Shown here piece by piece: positions 47,090-58,527 of a DNA stretch of 64,000 nucleotides (position 1 is the stretch's first letter; each line of letters begins with the position of its first letter). Location of the stretch: assembly GCF_958979055.1 (NCBI RefSeq), contig NC_084894.1, positions 2,423,001 to 2,487,000 of the forward strand, in the 5' to 3' direction. The notes beneath the pieces are model-generated. The model was not told the origin of the DNA. It ran no database searches and saw nothing but the letters and a program-made list of their open reading frames with translations. The translations under genes were made by a program, and so were the position numbers. Source of the stretch: Alnus glutinosa (Eukaryota > Streptophyta > Magnoliopsida > Fagales > Betulaceae).

Positions 47090-48449
47090 TTATATTTATA
47101 TAAGTAATTCAATCTCAAAAAGCGCAGAGCGGTACAACCCAAGTATACAAGAAATATACAAGGGATGCCTAAAGAAGATCTTCCCTGATGTTGTCGTTCA
47201 CACAAAAAACACAACTCTCGATGGAGCCCTAACCCTCCGAATGCTCTTCCAGGAAAATGGAGAGCCAATTGGAGTGTAGAGAGCATGATAGAAGGATATA
47301 ACCTCGAACTTTTGCCTTTCGGAAGGGACCAATACATTTCATCCTCGCCACCTCGTCTTAATTTAAGAGTACAAAAGATCAAAGAACAAAGTGACCAAAT
47401 CCACCTCCCAATCATGCATGGATCTGATAAAAGAAATATTCCACTGAAGGTGAACATGATCTGCCACCAAAGCCTCTCGATGGAGCCCTAACCCTCCGAA
47501 TGCTCTTCCAGGAAAATGGAGAGCCGACTGGAGTGTAGAGAGCATGATAGAAGGATATAACCTTGAACTTTTGCCTTTCGGAAGGGACCAATACATTTCA
47601 TCCTCGCCACCTCGTCTTAATTTAAGAGTACAAAAGATCAAAGAACAAAGTGACCAAATCCACCTCCCAATCATGCATGGATCTGATAAAAGAAATATTC
47701 CACTGAAGGTGCACATGATCTGCCACCAAAGCCTCTTCACAGCGGGCAACACTAAACAATTATGGAAAATAGGCCTTCAGGGAATGATCCCCACACCACA
47801 AATCAAGCCAAAACTTTATCTTGGATCCATCTCCCACCTCATATCTGACAAATCTATAAAACACCCCCACCCCCTCCTAATGTTTTCCCACACCCCCACC
47901 TTGAAAGGACCAACAACCTCCTTGAACACCATCCTCCCCTCATACTATCATATTTGGTTTCCATAACCGATCTCCACAACACTTCTCTTTCTATGGCAAA
48001 ACATCATAACCACTTCCCCAAGAGAGCAAATTGAATTAGATTTCTAACCCTCAAACCACCAGAGCAAACTGGAGAACAAATTTTGGACCAACTTATTAGA
48101 CATAACTTAAACTTGTCACCAACTCCACCCCACAGAAAATCCCTTCGAAGTTTTTCAATCCAATTGGCAACTCCTACAGGTATGTAAAAAAGGGATAGAT
48201 AATGGGTTGGCAAATTGGAGATAGTGCTTTTAATCAAAGCCAGCCTACCACCATTCGATAAATAGAGCCTCTTCCAACATGCCAAACAACATTCCATTTT
48301 CTCAAGAATGCCATCCCAAATCAATTTAGCCTTATAAGAAGCCCCAGAGGAAGACTCAAATACTTCATAGGCAAAGAGGACACCCTACAACCAAAGATAA
48401 GAGCCAAACCTCCAAAATCATCTACTATGCCAACAACAACTAACTCTAA
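47090..48449 (-). mobile_element. Older LINE fragment (L1-type), minus strand
   Basis: The frame at 48324-48004 reads [20 protein letters not shown] and then [20 protein letters not shown], closely matching IWDGVIEKVETRLASWKRLY of the LINE to its right; this region follows the reverse transcriptase domain. The frames at 47080-47752 (SFIRSMHDWEVDLVTLFFDL) match the SFIREAHDWEVDVFASFFQV segment of the newer LINE. The 3' end near 47090 (TATAAGTAATT...AAGTATACAAG) resembles the newer element's tail. It is heavily mutated and contains a 259-bp tandem duplication. Its 5' part is absent. Confidence 0.85.
47215..47732. repeat. 259-bp exact-looking tandem duplication inside the old LINE
   Basis: Bases 47215-47473 and 47474-47732 are near-identical, each starting CTCTCGATGGAGCCCTAACC or its continuation and ending GCCACCAAAGC. 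Only a few differences were noticed (CCAATTGG/CCGACTGG, CTCGAAC/TTGAAC, GTGAAC/GTGCAC). It arose after the LINE inserted, since the newer LINE has only one copy of the corresponding region. Confidence 0.93.
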
Positions 48450-48531
48450 TTTTTTTTTTGATAAGTAATGATAGTTTTATTAAAAGTGTAAGGCGCCCCT
48501 ACGTACACTAGAAGTATACAACAGAAAACAC

Positions 48532-51500
48532 CTAACTAGAAAGCGAAAAAGAAGCAAGAAATTCAACAAAGCTGATAGATAAAGGGTACAAATAAGCCAT
48601 CGACCAGACATACAAGGTATGGAGAAACAACTCTAACACCTCTTCTAGGGAGCTCTCTAGATTCTCAAAACACCTAAGGTTTCTTTCTCTCCAAATACAC
48701 CAAAAAAAGCACATAGGCACCATCTTCCAAGAAGTAGCGCTCCCAGATCTCCCAGACTTCCACCAACAAGCAACTAAGTCAAGCACACTCCTAGGCATGA
48801 CCCACGAAAAACCAAAGCGGGAGAAAATGTTGTTCCATAGAGCTGAGGCCAGATCACAATGCAGAAGAATATGGTCCACTGATTCCCCATCCCGCTTGCA
48901 AAGACAGCATCTATCCACAATAAATTCAATAATTATGTTCCTCTTCCTAAGATTGTCCAAGGTAAGAATTCTGCCTAGAGCTGCTGACCAAGTGAAGAAA
49001 GCTGCCCTCGGGGGAGCCTGAGACCGTCACACACACTTCCATGGGAACCGAGTACCTCCAGCACACATCATAGAACCAAAATATGACTTCACCCTAAACA
49101 CACCTTTCTTGGACGGGACCCATTTAAGACAATCTGCCCTCTCAAAATTCACCTTGGTAGAGCCCAGCACCTGGAAGAAAGAGGCAAAAACATCGACTTC
49201 CCAATCATGAGCCTCTCTAATAAAGCTCACGTTCCATTGAATGGACTCGCCCAAACTCTCCAAATTATCAGCCACTGACGCATCCTTCACCCGAGCAATG
49301 CCAAAGAGATCAGGAAACACTTCTTTCAGAATCGAATCTCCACACCACAAGTCATGCCAAAATCTAATCCTGCTCCCATCCCCCACCTCAAATCTAAGGA
49401 ATTTGGAGAAATTCTCCCAACCTTTCCTTATAAACTTCCACAACCCTACTCCAAACGCCCCAGCAACCTCTCGGGAGCACCACCCACCCCACAAACTTCC
49501 ATACTTGGAGTCCACCGCGACTCTCCACCAAGCATCTCTATCCATGCCAAATCGCCATAACCATTTACCTAGCAATGCGCGATTGAACTGAACCAACTTC
49601 CTAATGCCAAGCCCCCCATTCGAAATTGGAGTACAAACCTTCTCCCAATTCACCAAATGGAATTTAAAATCTTCACCCATTCCACCCCAAAGAAAATCGC
49701 GTTGCAACTTCTCAATGCGAGAAGCAACACTCACCGGTATAGGGAACAGAGACATGTAGTACGTAGGTAAGTTAGAGAGCGTACCCTTGATAAGGGTCAC
49801 TCTCCCTCCCTTAGAGAGGTATAACCTTTTCCAACTAGCCAACCGTGTTTCAACCTTCTCAATAACTCCATCCCAAATACGAGTAGACTTGTAAGGAGCC
49901 CCCAATGGAAGACCCAGATACATCACAGGCAAATAAGCAACTTCACACTCTAAAAAGTCAGCTAACCTTCCCACATTAGCGACATTCCCCACTGGAATAA
50001 TGCTGGATTTGGCCAAGTTAACCTTAAGACCCGATACAGCCTCAAATAAGAGCAAGAGACTTCGCAAAGACCAAATCTTGGAGGAGCTAGCATCACAGAA
50101 AATCAATGTGTCATCAGCGAACAAAAGGTGGGAAAAAGAAGCATCACCCACTTTGAAACCATCCAACACACCCCCACTCACTGCTGCAGTAATCATACGA
50201 CTCAGCGCCTCCATAACAAACACAAACAAAAGGGGAGACAAAGGGTCTCCTTGCCTTAGGCCTCGAGAGCTGCTGAAAAAGCCGTATGGTGAGCCATTAA
50301 CTAGCACCGAAAACTTTGCAGAAGAAATGCACCGAGCTATCCACGAACACCATTTTCCTCCAAAGCCGCATCTCCTCAACATATACAACAGAAACTCCCA
50401 ATTAACGTGATCATAAGCTTTTTCTAAATCCATTTTGCAAACGACTCCCGGCTCCCTTGATTTAATACGACTATCAAGGCATTCATTCGCAATAAGGATT
50501 GGATCAAGAATCTGCCTCCCTTTAATGAAAGCACTCTGGGATTTGGAGATAACCTTGTCCATAACCGTCTTCAATCTGTTGGCCAAGACTTTAGCAATAA
50601 TCTTATAGATACCTCCTACAAGGCTTATGGGCCGGAAATCTTTGAGAGACAAAGCTCCTGGAGTCTTAGGAATAAGAGAAATAAAAGAAGCGTTCAAACT
50701 TTTCTCAAAAACTTCTCTAGCATGAAACTCAGAAAAACCTCCATAATGTCCAAGCGCACCACCTCCCAACAAGCTTGGAAAAAAGCCATAGTGAAGCCAT
50801 CCGGACCCGGCGCTTTGTCGCCATTAAAAGCAAACACTGCCTTTCTAACTTCCTCCTCCTCAAAGGCTCTCTCCAACCACCTTGCTTCTGACTCTAAAAT
50901 GGCATCAAAGTAAAGATCATCCAACCAAGGCCTCCAACTGTGCTTCTCAGAGAAGAGATCTTGATAGAACTAAACCACATGCTCCCCTATCTCTGCCGGA
51001 TTAGAAGAAATGGAATCTCCGATCAATAAGGAATCAATAGAGTTATACCTTCTGTTTGAATTGGCTATAGAATGGAAGAATTTTGTGCATTTATCTCCTT
51101 CTTTCAACCACGTCACCCTGGACTTTTGCCTCCAGCAGACCTCCTCCAACAGTGAGCATCTCTCTAACTCACTGACAACCTCCAGCTTCTTTTGAATTTC
51201 CCCCTCAACCAAAGCCCTACTGCCTTCCACTGTATCAATCGCCTGAAGCTCCTCAAGAAGCTTTCTCTTGTTCCTCTCCACATTACCAAAGGCCTCTACA
51301 TTCCATGTCTTCAAATTAGATTTGAGGGCCTTTAGTTTACATGCAAGCACAAAGCTAGGAGAGCCATGAAAAGAGAATGAGTCCCACCAATGTTTCACCA
51401 ACCCCACAAAACCATCCACCTTGAGCCACATATTCTCAAACTTGAACGGCCTACTTCTTGCAGAAGAGTGAGCACAATCGAGGAGAATAGGAAAGTGGTC

Positions 51501-52172
51501 AGAGAAAAGGCGGGGAAGCCTCTTCTGAGACGCCTCATGAAACCTTTCTTCCCAATCAGGAGAGACAAGAAAACGATCAATTCTGGACCAAACAGGAGGA
51601 TCACAGGAGATCGACCACGTATAGGAACCTCCAACGAGTGGAAAATCCATAAGACCCTGGTCAGAGATAAAATCACAAAAGTCCCTCATTGCGGACACAC
51701 TACCATCTCCAGATCTTTCGCTAGGGAACCTAGTAATATTGAAATCTCCCCCTATACACCAAGGCAAACTCCACCAACTCATAATCCCAGCCAGCTCATC
51801 CCAAAGACCCCTCCGATCAACCCTGCAATTCAGACCATACACGCCCACAAAACCCCACTCAACGTGATCATCAACATTCCTGAAAGAAACTGCAAGTGTG
51901 AAACTCCCCACGCACACATCTACCTTTTCCACCACCCTCTTATCCCACAATATAAGGATACCCCCTGAGGCCCCACAAGCATCCAAACAACACCAATCCA
52001 CATAATTACACCCCCAAAGACTACGCACAAATTTCCTAGAAGGATCCTTAACTTTTGTTTCTTGGAGGCAAATAAGATCCACCTTCCAATCTCTGAGCAA
52101 ATTGCAAATCCTTAAGCGTTTACGCCTATTATTCAGCCCCCTTACGTTCCAAGAAAGAATCTTCGGCTTCAT
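48532..52172 (-). pseudogene. LINE ORF2: endonuclease, reverse transcriptase and zf-RVT domains
   Basis: The polyprotein begins MKPKILSWNVRGLNNRRKRL, the APE-type endonuclease, with CLQETK, IGGDFN and SDHFPI catalytic motifs. A middle section has GDKAPGPDGFTMAFFQ. Reverse transcriptase follows with SLIPKTPGALSLKDFRPISL, SRGLRQGDPLSPLLF and the FADD active site at 50110-50121. The C-terminal zf-RVT finger is CCLCKRDGESVDHILLHC. Lesions: TAG at 50970-50972 (GEHVV-stop-FYQDLF), a frame change near 50725 (EVFLSF to HAREVFEK), and TGA at 49027-49029 where Trp is expected (KCV-stop-RSQAPPRAAFF). All catalytic residues I could identify remain. The enzyme would nick the target and copy the LINE RNA into it. 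Confidence 0.92.
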
Positions 52173-53263
52173 GGCACTACTACTAGCCCCCTTGCCCTCC
52201 TCTTACCGCTACTCAATCCGGAACCTTTGGCATCATAGTTAATAGAGCTCTCCAAATTCTTAATCTCCCTCTTACCCTTCGTGCGTCCTTTACCCAAGCG
52301 ACGCTCCTCTTTTCTCTCCTCTTCTATACAAGTCAGAAAAGCTAACAATTGCAATTTATGCCCCACGAACGTCATCCCAACAATGGGATAAATCTCGTTA
52401 GCACTCTGCATCACCCAGTCCGAGTACCCCATGCCACCCAAGTCTAGAGAGTAGGCATTGAGAGGAGAACCCACATCAACAGCCCCTCCCCCCTCCTTGA
52501 ACTCTACCAAACCAGCAACCTCGGGAGCAATGCTTCTTGAGGCCTCACCCAACAATCCAACCTGTAGACCAGAGGACACTGAGTCCACCACTGGCCCCCC
52601 CATCCACTCACAACCTTCCCCTCCAGCACTGCCAAAGCATGGAACAATCTCCATATCCACCGTTTGATGCCCAAACACATTCCCTGTCAACTCCCGAGGC
52701 ACACTCAGCATATCCACACTTCTCAACTGCGAAAGCGCCGAGTCCTTCACCCTCACTAGACCACCCTCTAAACACAAGACAGGGATATCACTACAATTCA
52801 ACTGCTCCTGCTTCGAAAATAACTTATACCCTGCTGCACCGGACCCAACTATCAGCTCCCCCTCCCTCTGCTGACCCGGTTCCTCCATCTGCACCGCCTC
52901 TACCTCCACCTGCACCTCAGAGCTACAAAGGGGCGAGAAGCATCAACCCACGAGCCTGGACTGTCCTTGGAGCTGCCCAGCACCTACACCCGGAGATGGA
53001 GTCGAAGTCGGAGAGTCGGTGACTAGGCTCTGAGAACTGTTCTGAGAACCATTCCCCCGTGCGGCTGGATCTGTGCCTACCGAAACCAGCACAGATGACT
53101 CCCTCACCAGCGAACGAAGCTGGCCGTCGAGAGATGAGGAGGCGGCTACATGTCCCAGAGCCGGAGCCCACGTAGAGGAAGAGGCACCAGGCGTGAAGTT
53201 CCCGGCGTCCAAGCCCGGAGTCGAAACAGCCCCATGAAAATGCACCGAACTCGCTGGATCCAC
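52169..53263 (-). pseudogene. LINE ORF1 protein, one in-frame stop
   Basis: A single frame runs 53263-52169, broken only by TGA at 52943-52945 (RLVG-stop). Without that stop it would give about 364 residues. It starts in-frame at GTG (53263, VDPASSVHFHG), so the true ATG may have been lost at the junction. The middle is Gly/Val/Glu-rich; the C-terminus is basic (ERRLGKGRTKGKREIKNLES and SSGKRRARGL), as expected for an RNA-binding ORF1. No CCHC knuckle was seen. The stop overlaps the ATG of ORF2. Confidence 0.75.
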
Positions 53264-53264
53264 C

Positions 53265-53549
53265 TTAGTATCTTATGCATAAAAATTTTGCATCAATAAA
53301 TTCCCTCGATGCCCTAGATCGGCGACTGCTCAATTTGGCAGTGCCAAACCCCACAGACTTCGCATATTCTTTGTAAAACATATATGCGGCTTCATGAGAA
53401 TCAAATTCCATGTCATCACGAGGCTCTATAATTGTATTGTCCATGATGACATTAGAATCCATGATTGTTGTGGGAATATTCAGATCCACTTCACATCCAC
53501 CTTGAGATCCATCTCCAAAACTGCTCAGAATTGGTCTAAAGTCATTCAT
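53265..53549 (-). pseudogene. Truncated duplicate of the FAR1-type gene (first 94 codons)
   Basis: This is a minus-strand copy of codons 1-94 of the gene at 58246, starting MNDFRPILSSFGDGSQGG and ending FLCIRY followed by TAA, whose last bases come from the LINE side. It differs from the complete gene at three places noticed over 282 bp (D14 for A14, L90 for S90, and one silent change near codon 76). The cut falls inside the DNA-binding zinc finger, keeping only the first Cys. Its copied promoter, 5' UTR and first intron lie upstream in the left arm, so it may still be transcribed towards the LINE. Confidence 0.92.
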
Positions 53550-55182
53550 ACGATATTCCAGAAATATTGTACAGAATCACCTCCCATGGAAAGAATATAA
53601 ATTTCCATCTCACTGATCCCATTATCAAGGCACTTGAAACAAAGGAACGACGTTCTTAGCAATTAGAATCAATGCAAAGAACAATTTACACTTTTATAAG
53701 CACATTATCATCCCAAACACACACATGCTGGTTTAAAATGCCTCCAAGAGCTCCATATATGAGGTTCAAATGTGCTTCTTTTCCCTGAACATCTACCCCG
53801 TTACCTTCTTAATTCGAATCACACACACACACAAAACACACGCACACACATACGCGCGCGAATACCCAAACATCCACAAAACACCACTCCCGGCCAACCA
53901 TGTGAAAATATACCTCAAGGCACCATGAAACCAAATACTCGAGCCATACAACACCCCATCACCACTATCACCAACCCCCCCCCCCCCAAAAAAAAAAAAA
54001 ACATATAACCCCCAAAGCGAAAGCCAAAAAAACCAATACACACAAAATCACTCCCACCCACCCACCATCTCATAGCCATAGGCTAAACACACCACACCAA
54101 AGACCACCACGCTCACAGCCTTAGCAAACCAAACCACACCCACGCCGTTGCCGGCCATCCGCCGGGTTCCAAACACAACCATCACACGCACACCGCACAA
54201 CTCGGCTCAAATACCGTTCCAAACCCACAAACACACCCCACACAGAGCCAATCGGCTGCTACACAATTACAAATGAAGCGAAACTTGAAAACAGAAAAAT
54301 GAAGGAAAAATTCAAAATTCAAAATTCCTCACCTTGGTACTGTCGGAGAGAAACAGAGCAAGAGGGCGACCACTAAACGGCGACAAACGGAGAGTTCGAA
54401 AACGGAGCAAGACTCGGCGGCGAAGGAGAATGAAAAACCCAAATGGTGGGGATGCCACCGTTTGCTTAGATTAAGGCCTGGGCGTGCTGCACAGCCTGTG
54501 CCAGGCCCACTACATTTCGTACTTTAATATGGACCCAATCCTTTTCTTTTTTTTTTTTTTTTAAAAAAATAATAATAATAAAAGAAAGAAAGATAAACTT
54601 TCCTTTAAAGGGTCCGAAGAATTTTCTCCAACTGAATTTATAAAAATGTCACGTATTTAATTGCATATGAGAAATACATAATTTTTTTAGAGAAAATTGT
54701 ACCGTTAGTTCCTGACATTATTTTTCACTCTCCGTGGTTCAAATAGTTCATAAGAGGTCCTAATAATAGGCAATATTATAATTTATTTCACCTTTGTCTT
54801 TGCAATAAAACAAACATGTAATTCTCACGTGTAATATGTAAATTGGGTTGGAGAAAGTTCATCTAACACAATTTGAAGCAAATTTTTGTTAAAAAAAAAA
54901 AAAACCTCTATAGTGTCTATGTATTGAATTTAGGGGTTCCAAAAACAATGTCTAATTAGAGTATTAGCAGCAAATACCCAATCATTTTTCCTAAATTTAT
55001 GAAACAAAATTACTTTTTGCTTCCTTATAAAAAAACATTTCACAATAAATTCTCTTATATTTTTCTATATTAATTAAATACTATTTCTTTATTCTTATTT
55101 TATTCTTTTTTTTACTTTCCTACTTTTTGTCATTTTTATCATTATATAATTCATTTGGTAGATACAATACTATCCAATGTAT
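53268..55182. repeat. Left arm of a 1.9-kb inverted repeat
   Basis: This is the reverse complement of 56622-58527. It contains a copy of the FAR1 start exon, its 5' intron (with the ACACACAC and CGCGCG runs), the 5' UTR exon (about 54345-54440), promoter and upstream AT-rich sequence, up to the point where the match ends at CCAATGTATT. Differences are mostly in homopolymer lengths plus scattered substitutions and a 3-bp indel near 54418. Confidence 0.95.
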
Positions 55183-56621
55183 TGTATAATCAAACTTCCT
55201 CATCATTATATAATCAAACTTCCTTCAACCCAGAATCTCAACAAACTTCAACCAAACAATTTCAATTTATAGGATTTACCCAATTTCAGTTAAACCAACT
55301 AATGGCTATAACAAAAACAACAAATCATCAATTTAATCTCAATTCATTTCAGAACTCATTTGACCATTTGGGGCCAATTCGAGATGTACACAAAAAAAAA
55401 AAAAAAAAAATTGGTTCCCACCACGCACCACCATACCAAAAATTTTGTTCATCAATTAGGTATACTCATAGAAATCCCAAACTCGCAATAGCAAAACAGA
55501 AACCCAACCCTCTTTCAATGGGTTTATCATACGAACCATAAATTCCATGGGTAGTAATATAAATTGAAAATCAAGCAACTCTGTTATCACTTATTGATTT
55601 TTGAAGTATAAACATAGGAAGAAAATTTGAGAGAGAGAGAGAGAGAGTGTGACGAGAAAGGGATAGGTCGGCATATCCGTGAGAGAGAGAGAGAGAGAGA
55701 GAGAGACAAATACCTCAAATTTTTTCTGCTAATCGATCGTTATGCAAAAGGGGAGAGAGACGTGAGAGCTGAAGAATTTTTGGTTTCGAAATAACTTCTT
55801 AATGTGTGATGATGGGATACCAAGTTCAATTGAAAGTGCGCTCCCCACTTTTCTTAAACGGCATCAAATCAAAAGCCTTTAATGTCTAGTTGTTCAATTT
55901 TCTTCGAGTTTAAAACGGTGATGTTTAGGTTAATAAGATATTAAAACAATTATAACCATTCATCAAATTATAGAACTGACTTCAGAAAAAAAGAAAAAAG
56001 AAAAAATCAAATTACTGAACTTGTGTTGTACTTTTAAAGTACAGCACTGAGGCCGAATCCATAATTTGAATATGTTACAATGTTTTATGCCCAGAAATTT
56101 GCAACAAAATGTAAGTCTTTTGTGCAACATCTTGTGTTAACTACAAGTCACACAAATAATGATAAATTTCCATCATTTTATTTTGATCAAAAAATGTTTT
56201 CATAATTTTCTGAAGAACAAAAAAAAAGTGTTTGGAATTAGAAGTCTCTTATTTCCAATCAACTTGATTAAGTTATAAATCTTGTTTTACAAATCAATAA
56301 ATTGTTTGATATGTTTTGTTACATGTTATTGTGATTGATTTTTCAAATAGAAAAAAGAGAAGCTTGATTTTAGAATATTCAAGGGTCAATGATCTTGAGC
56401 TTTAAGACTTGAGTTTTAACTTCTAACACTTAGAAATAATTAGCAATCTAGGTTCAAAAAAATAATGTCTAGGATTAAATTTAAATAATTTTAGAGCACT
56501 TGTAGCAGATACCTTATAGGTAGTTCCCTTCCTTAAATATATAAATTTTTTGAAAAAAGTCACAAAAAATACCAACATCAGTTTTCCTATATTTTTCCTA
56601 AACTCTTGAATAGTTACAGTG
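55183..56621. other. Spacer of the inverted repeat, with Harbinger-like sequence
   Basis: This is the unpaired centre between the arms. A plus-strand frame (55155-55541), rich in Asn, Gln, Phe and Thr (TSFNPESQQTSTKQFQFIGF), begins at the end of the left arm and resembles the low-complexity N-terminal text of PIF/Harbinger accessory proteins, but this is weak. GA microsatellites occur at 55630-55652 and 55680-55706. No other gene was recognised. Confidence 0.5.
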
Positions 56622-56852
56622 CTACCAAATACATTGGATAGTATTGTATCTACCAAATGAATTATATAATGATAAAAATGACAAAAAGTAGGAAAGTAAG
56701 AAAAAGAATAAAATAAGAATAAAGAAATAGTATTTAATTGATATAGAAAAATATAAGAGAATTTATTGTAAAATATTTGTTTATAAGGAAGCAAAAAGTA
56801 ATTTTGTTTCATAAATTTAGGAAAAATGATTGGGTATTTGCTGCTAATACTT
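56494..56852. mobile_element. PIF/Harbinger-like MITE at the inner end of the right arm
   Basis: The left end is GAGCACTTGTAGCAGATACC and the right end, reverse-complemented, reads AAGTATTAGCAGCAAATACC. TTA precedes the left end (56491-56493) and TAA follows the right (56853-56855). In the left arm the corresponding sequence starts near 54959 and shares only the outer half; beyond 55182 the two differ. So the arms end inside this element, which may have been a breakpoint. Confidence 0.5.
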
Positions 56853-58527
56853 TAATTAGACATTGTTTTTGGAACCCCTAAATTCAATACATAGACACTA
56901 TAGAGGTTTTTTTCTTTTTTTTTTTAAACAAAAATTTGCTTCAAATTGTGTTAGATGAACTTTCTCCAACCCAATTTACATATTACACGTGAGAATTACA
57001 TGTTTGTTTTATTGCAGAGACAAAGGTGAAATAAATTATAATATTGCCTATTATTAGGACCTCTCATGAACTATTTGAACCACGGAGAGTGAAAAATAAT
57101 GTCAGAAACTAACGGTACAATTTTCTCTAAAAAAATATGTATTTTTCACATGCAAATAAATACGTGACATTTTTATAAACTCAGTTGGAGAAAATTCTTC
57201 GGACCCTTTAAAGGAAACTTTATCTTTCTTTCTTTTATTTAAAAAAAAAAAAAAAAAATGGATTGGGTCCATATTAAAGTACGAAATGTAGTGGGCCTGG
57301 CACAGGCTGTGCAGCACGCCCAGGCCTTAATCTAAGCAAACGGTGGCATCCCCACCATTTGGGTTTTTCATTCTACTTCGCCGAGTCTTGCTCCGTTTTC
57401 GAACTCTCCGTTTGTCGCCGTTTAGTGGTCGCCCTCTTGCTCTGTTTCTCTCCGACAGTACCAAGGTGAGGAATTTTGAATTTTTCCTTCATTTTTCTGT
57501 TTTCAAGTTTCGCTTCATTTGTAATTGTGTAGCAGCCGATTGGCTCTGTGTGGGGTGTGTTTGTGGGTTTGGAACGGTATTTGAGCCGAGTTGTGCGGTG
57601 TGCGTGTGATGGCTGTGTTTGGAACCCGGCGGATGGCTGGCAACGGCGTGGGTGTGGTTTGGTTTGCTAAGGCTGTGAGCGTGGTGGTCATTGGTGTGGT
57701 TTGTTTAGCCTATGGCTATGAGATGGTGGGTGGGTGGGAGTGATTTTGTGTGTATTGGTTTTTTTGGCTTTCGCTTTGGGGGTTATATGCTTTTTTTTTT
57801 TTGGGGGGGGGGGGGGGGGTTTGGTGATAGTGGTGATGGGGTGTTGTATGGCTCGAGTATTTGGTTTCATGGTGCCTTGAGGTATATTTTCACATGGTTG
57901 GCCGGGAGTGGTGTTTTGTGGATGTTTGGGTATTCGCGCGCGTATGTGTGTGCGTGTGTTTTGTGTGTGTGTGTGATTCGAATTAAGAAGGTAACGGGGT
58001 AGATGTTCAGGGAAAAGAAGCACATTTGAACCTCATATATGGAGCTCTTGGAGGCATTTTAAACCAGCATGTGTGTGTTTGGGATGATAATGTGCTTATA
58101 AAAGTGTAAATTGTTCTTTGCATTGATTCTAATTGCTAATAACGTCGTTCCTTTGTTTCAAGTGCCTTGATAATGGGATCAGTGAGATGGAAATTTATAT
58201 TCTTTCCATGGGAGGTGATTCTGTACAATATTTCTGGAATATCGTATGAATGACTTTAGACCAATTCTGAGCAGTTTTGGAGCTGGATCTCAAGGTGGAT
58301 GTGAAGTGGATCTGAATATTCCCACAACAATCATGGATTCTAATGTCATCATGGACAATACAATTATAGAGCCTCGTGATGACATGGAATTTGATTCTCA
58401 TGAAGCCGCATATATGTTTTACAAAGAATATGCGAAGTCTGTGGGGTTTGGCACTGCCAAATTGAGCAGTCGCCGGTCTAGGGCATCGAGGGAATTTATT
58501 GATGCAAAATTTTCATGCATAAGATAC
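56622..58527. repeat. Right arm of a 1.9-kb inverted repeat
   Basis: This is the mirror of 53268-55182. It includes the promoter of the complete FAR1-type gene, the 5' UTR exon ending CCAAG|GTGAGG at 57464, the first intron (57465-58162) with a poly-T/poly-G run at 57792-57820, and codons 1-94. Homology ends at GATAC (58527), exactly where the left arm meets the LINE. Confidence 0.95.

Larger units (their letters stand above)
48450..53264 (-). mobile_element. Nearly full-length L1-type LINE retrotransposon, recently inactivated
   Basis: This is a non-LTR retrotransposon read on the minus strand: ORF1 (53263-52169), overlapping ORF2 (52172-48532), and a short 3' UTR ending in a poly-A (poly-T on the plus strand at 48450-48459) after TTACTTATC. 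ORF1 and ORF2 overlap at ATGA. Only five or fewer lesions were found in total, so it was active recently. The 5' end meets the inverted FAR1 copy at 53264-53268, with no target duplication visible between the 3' flank (48430-48449) and the 5' flank, so a simple insertion does not explain the borders. Confidence 0.93.

Noticed and set aside
51390..51968. 192-residue plus-strand frame
   Set aside because: It is antisense to the LINE endonuclease domain, which has clear catalytic motifs.
55155..55541. 128-residue Asn/Gln-rich plus-strand frame as a gene
   Set aside because: It straddles the end of the left inverted-repeat arm, is low-complexity and has no supporting splice or domain evidence; at most a Harbinger remnant.
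57343..58002. Plus-strand frames upstream of the FAR1-type gene
   Set aside because: They fall in the 5' UTR exon and GT-rich first intron and are mirrored in the left arm; no protein similarity.
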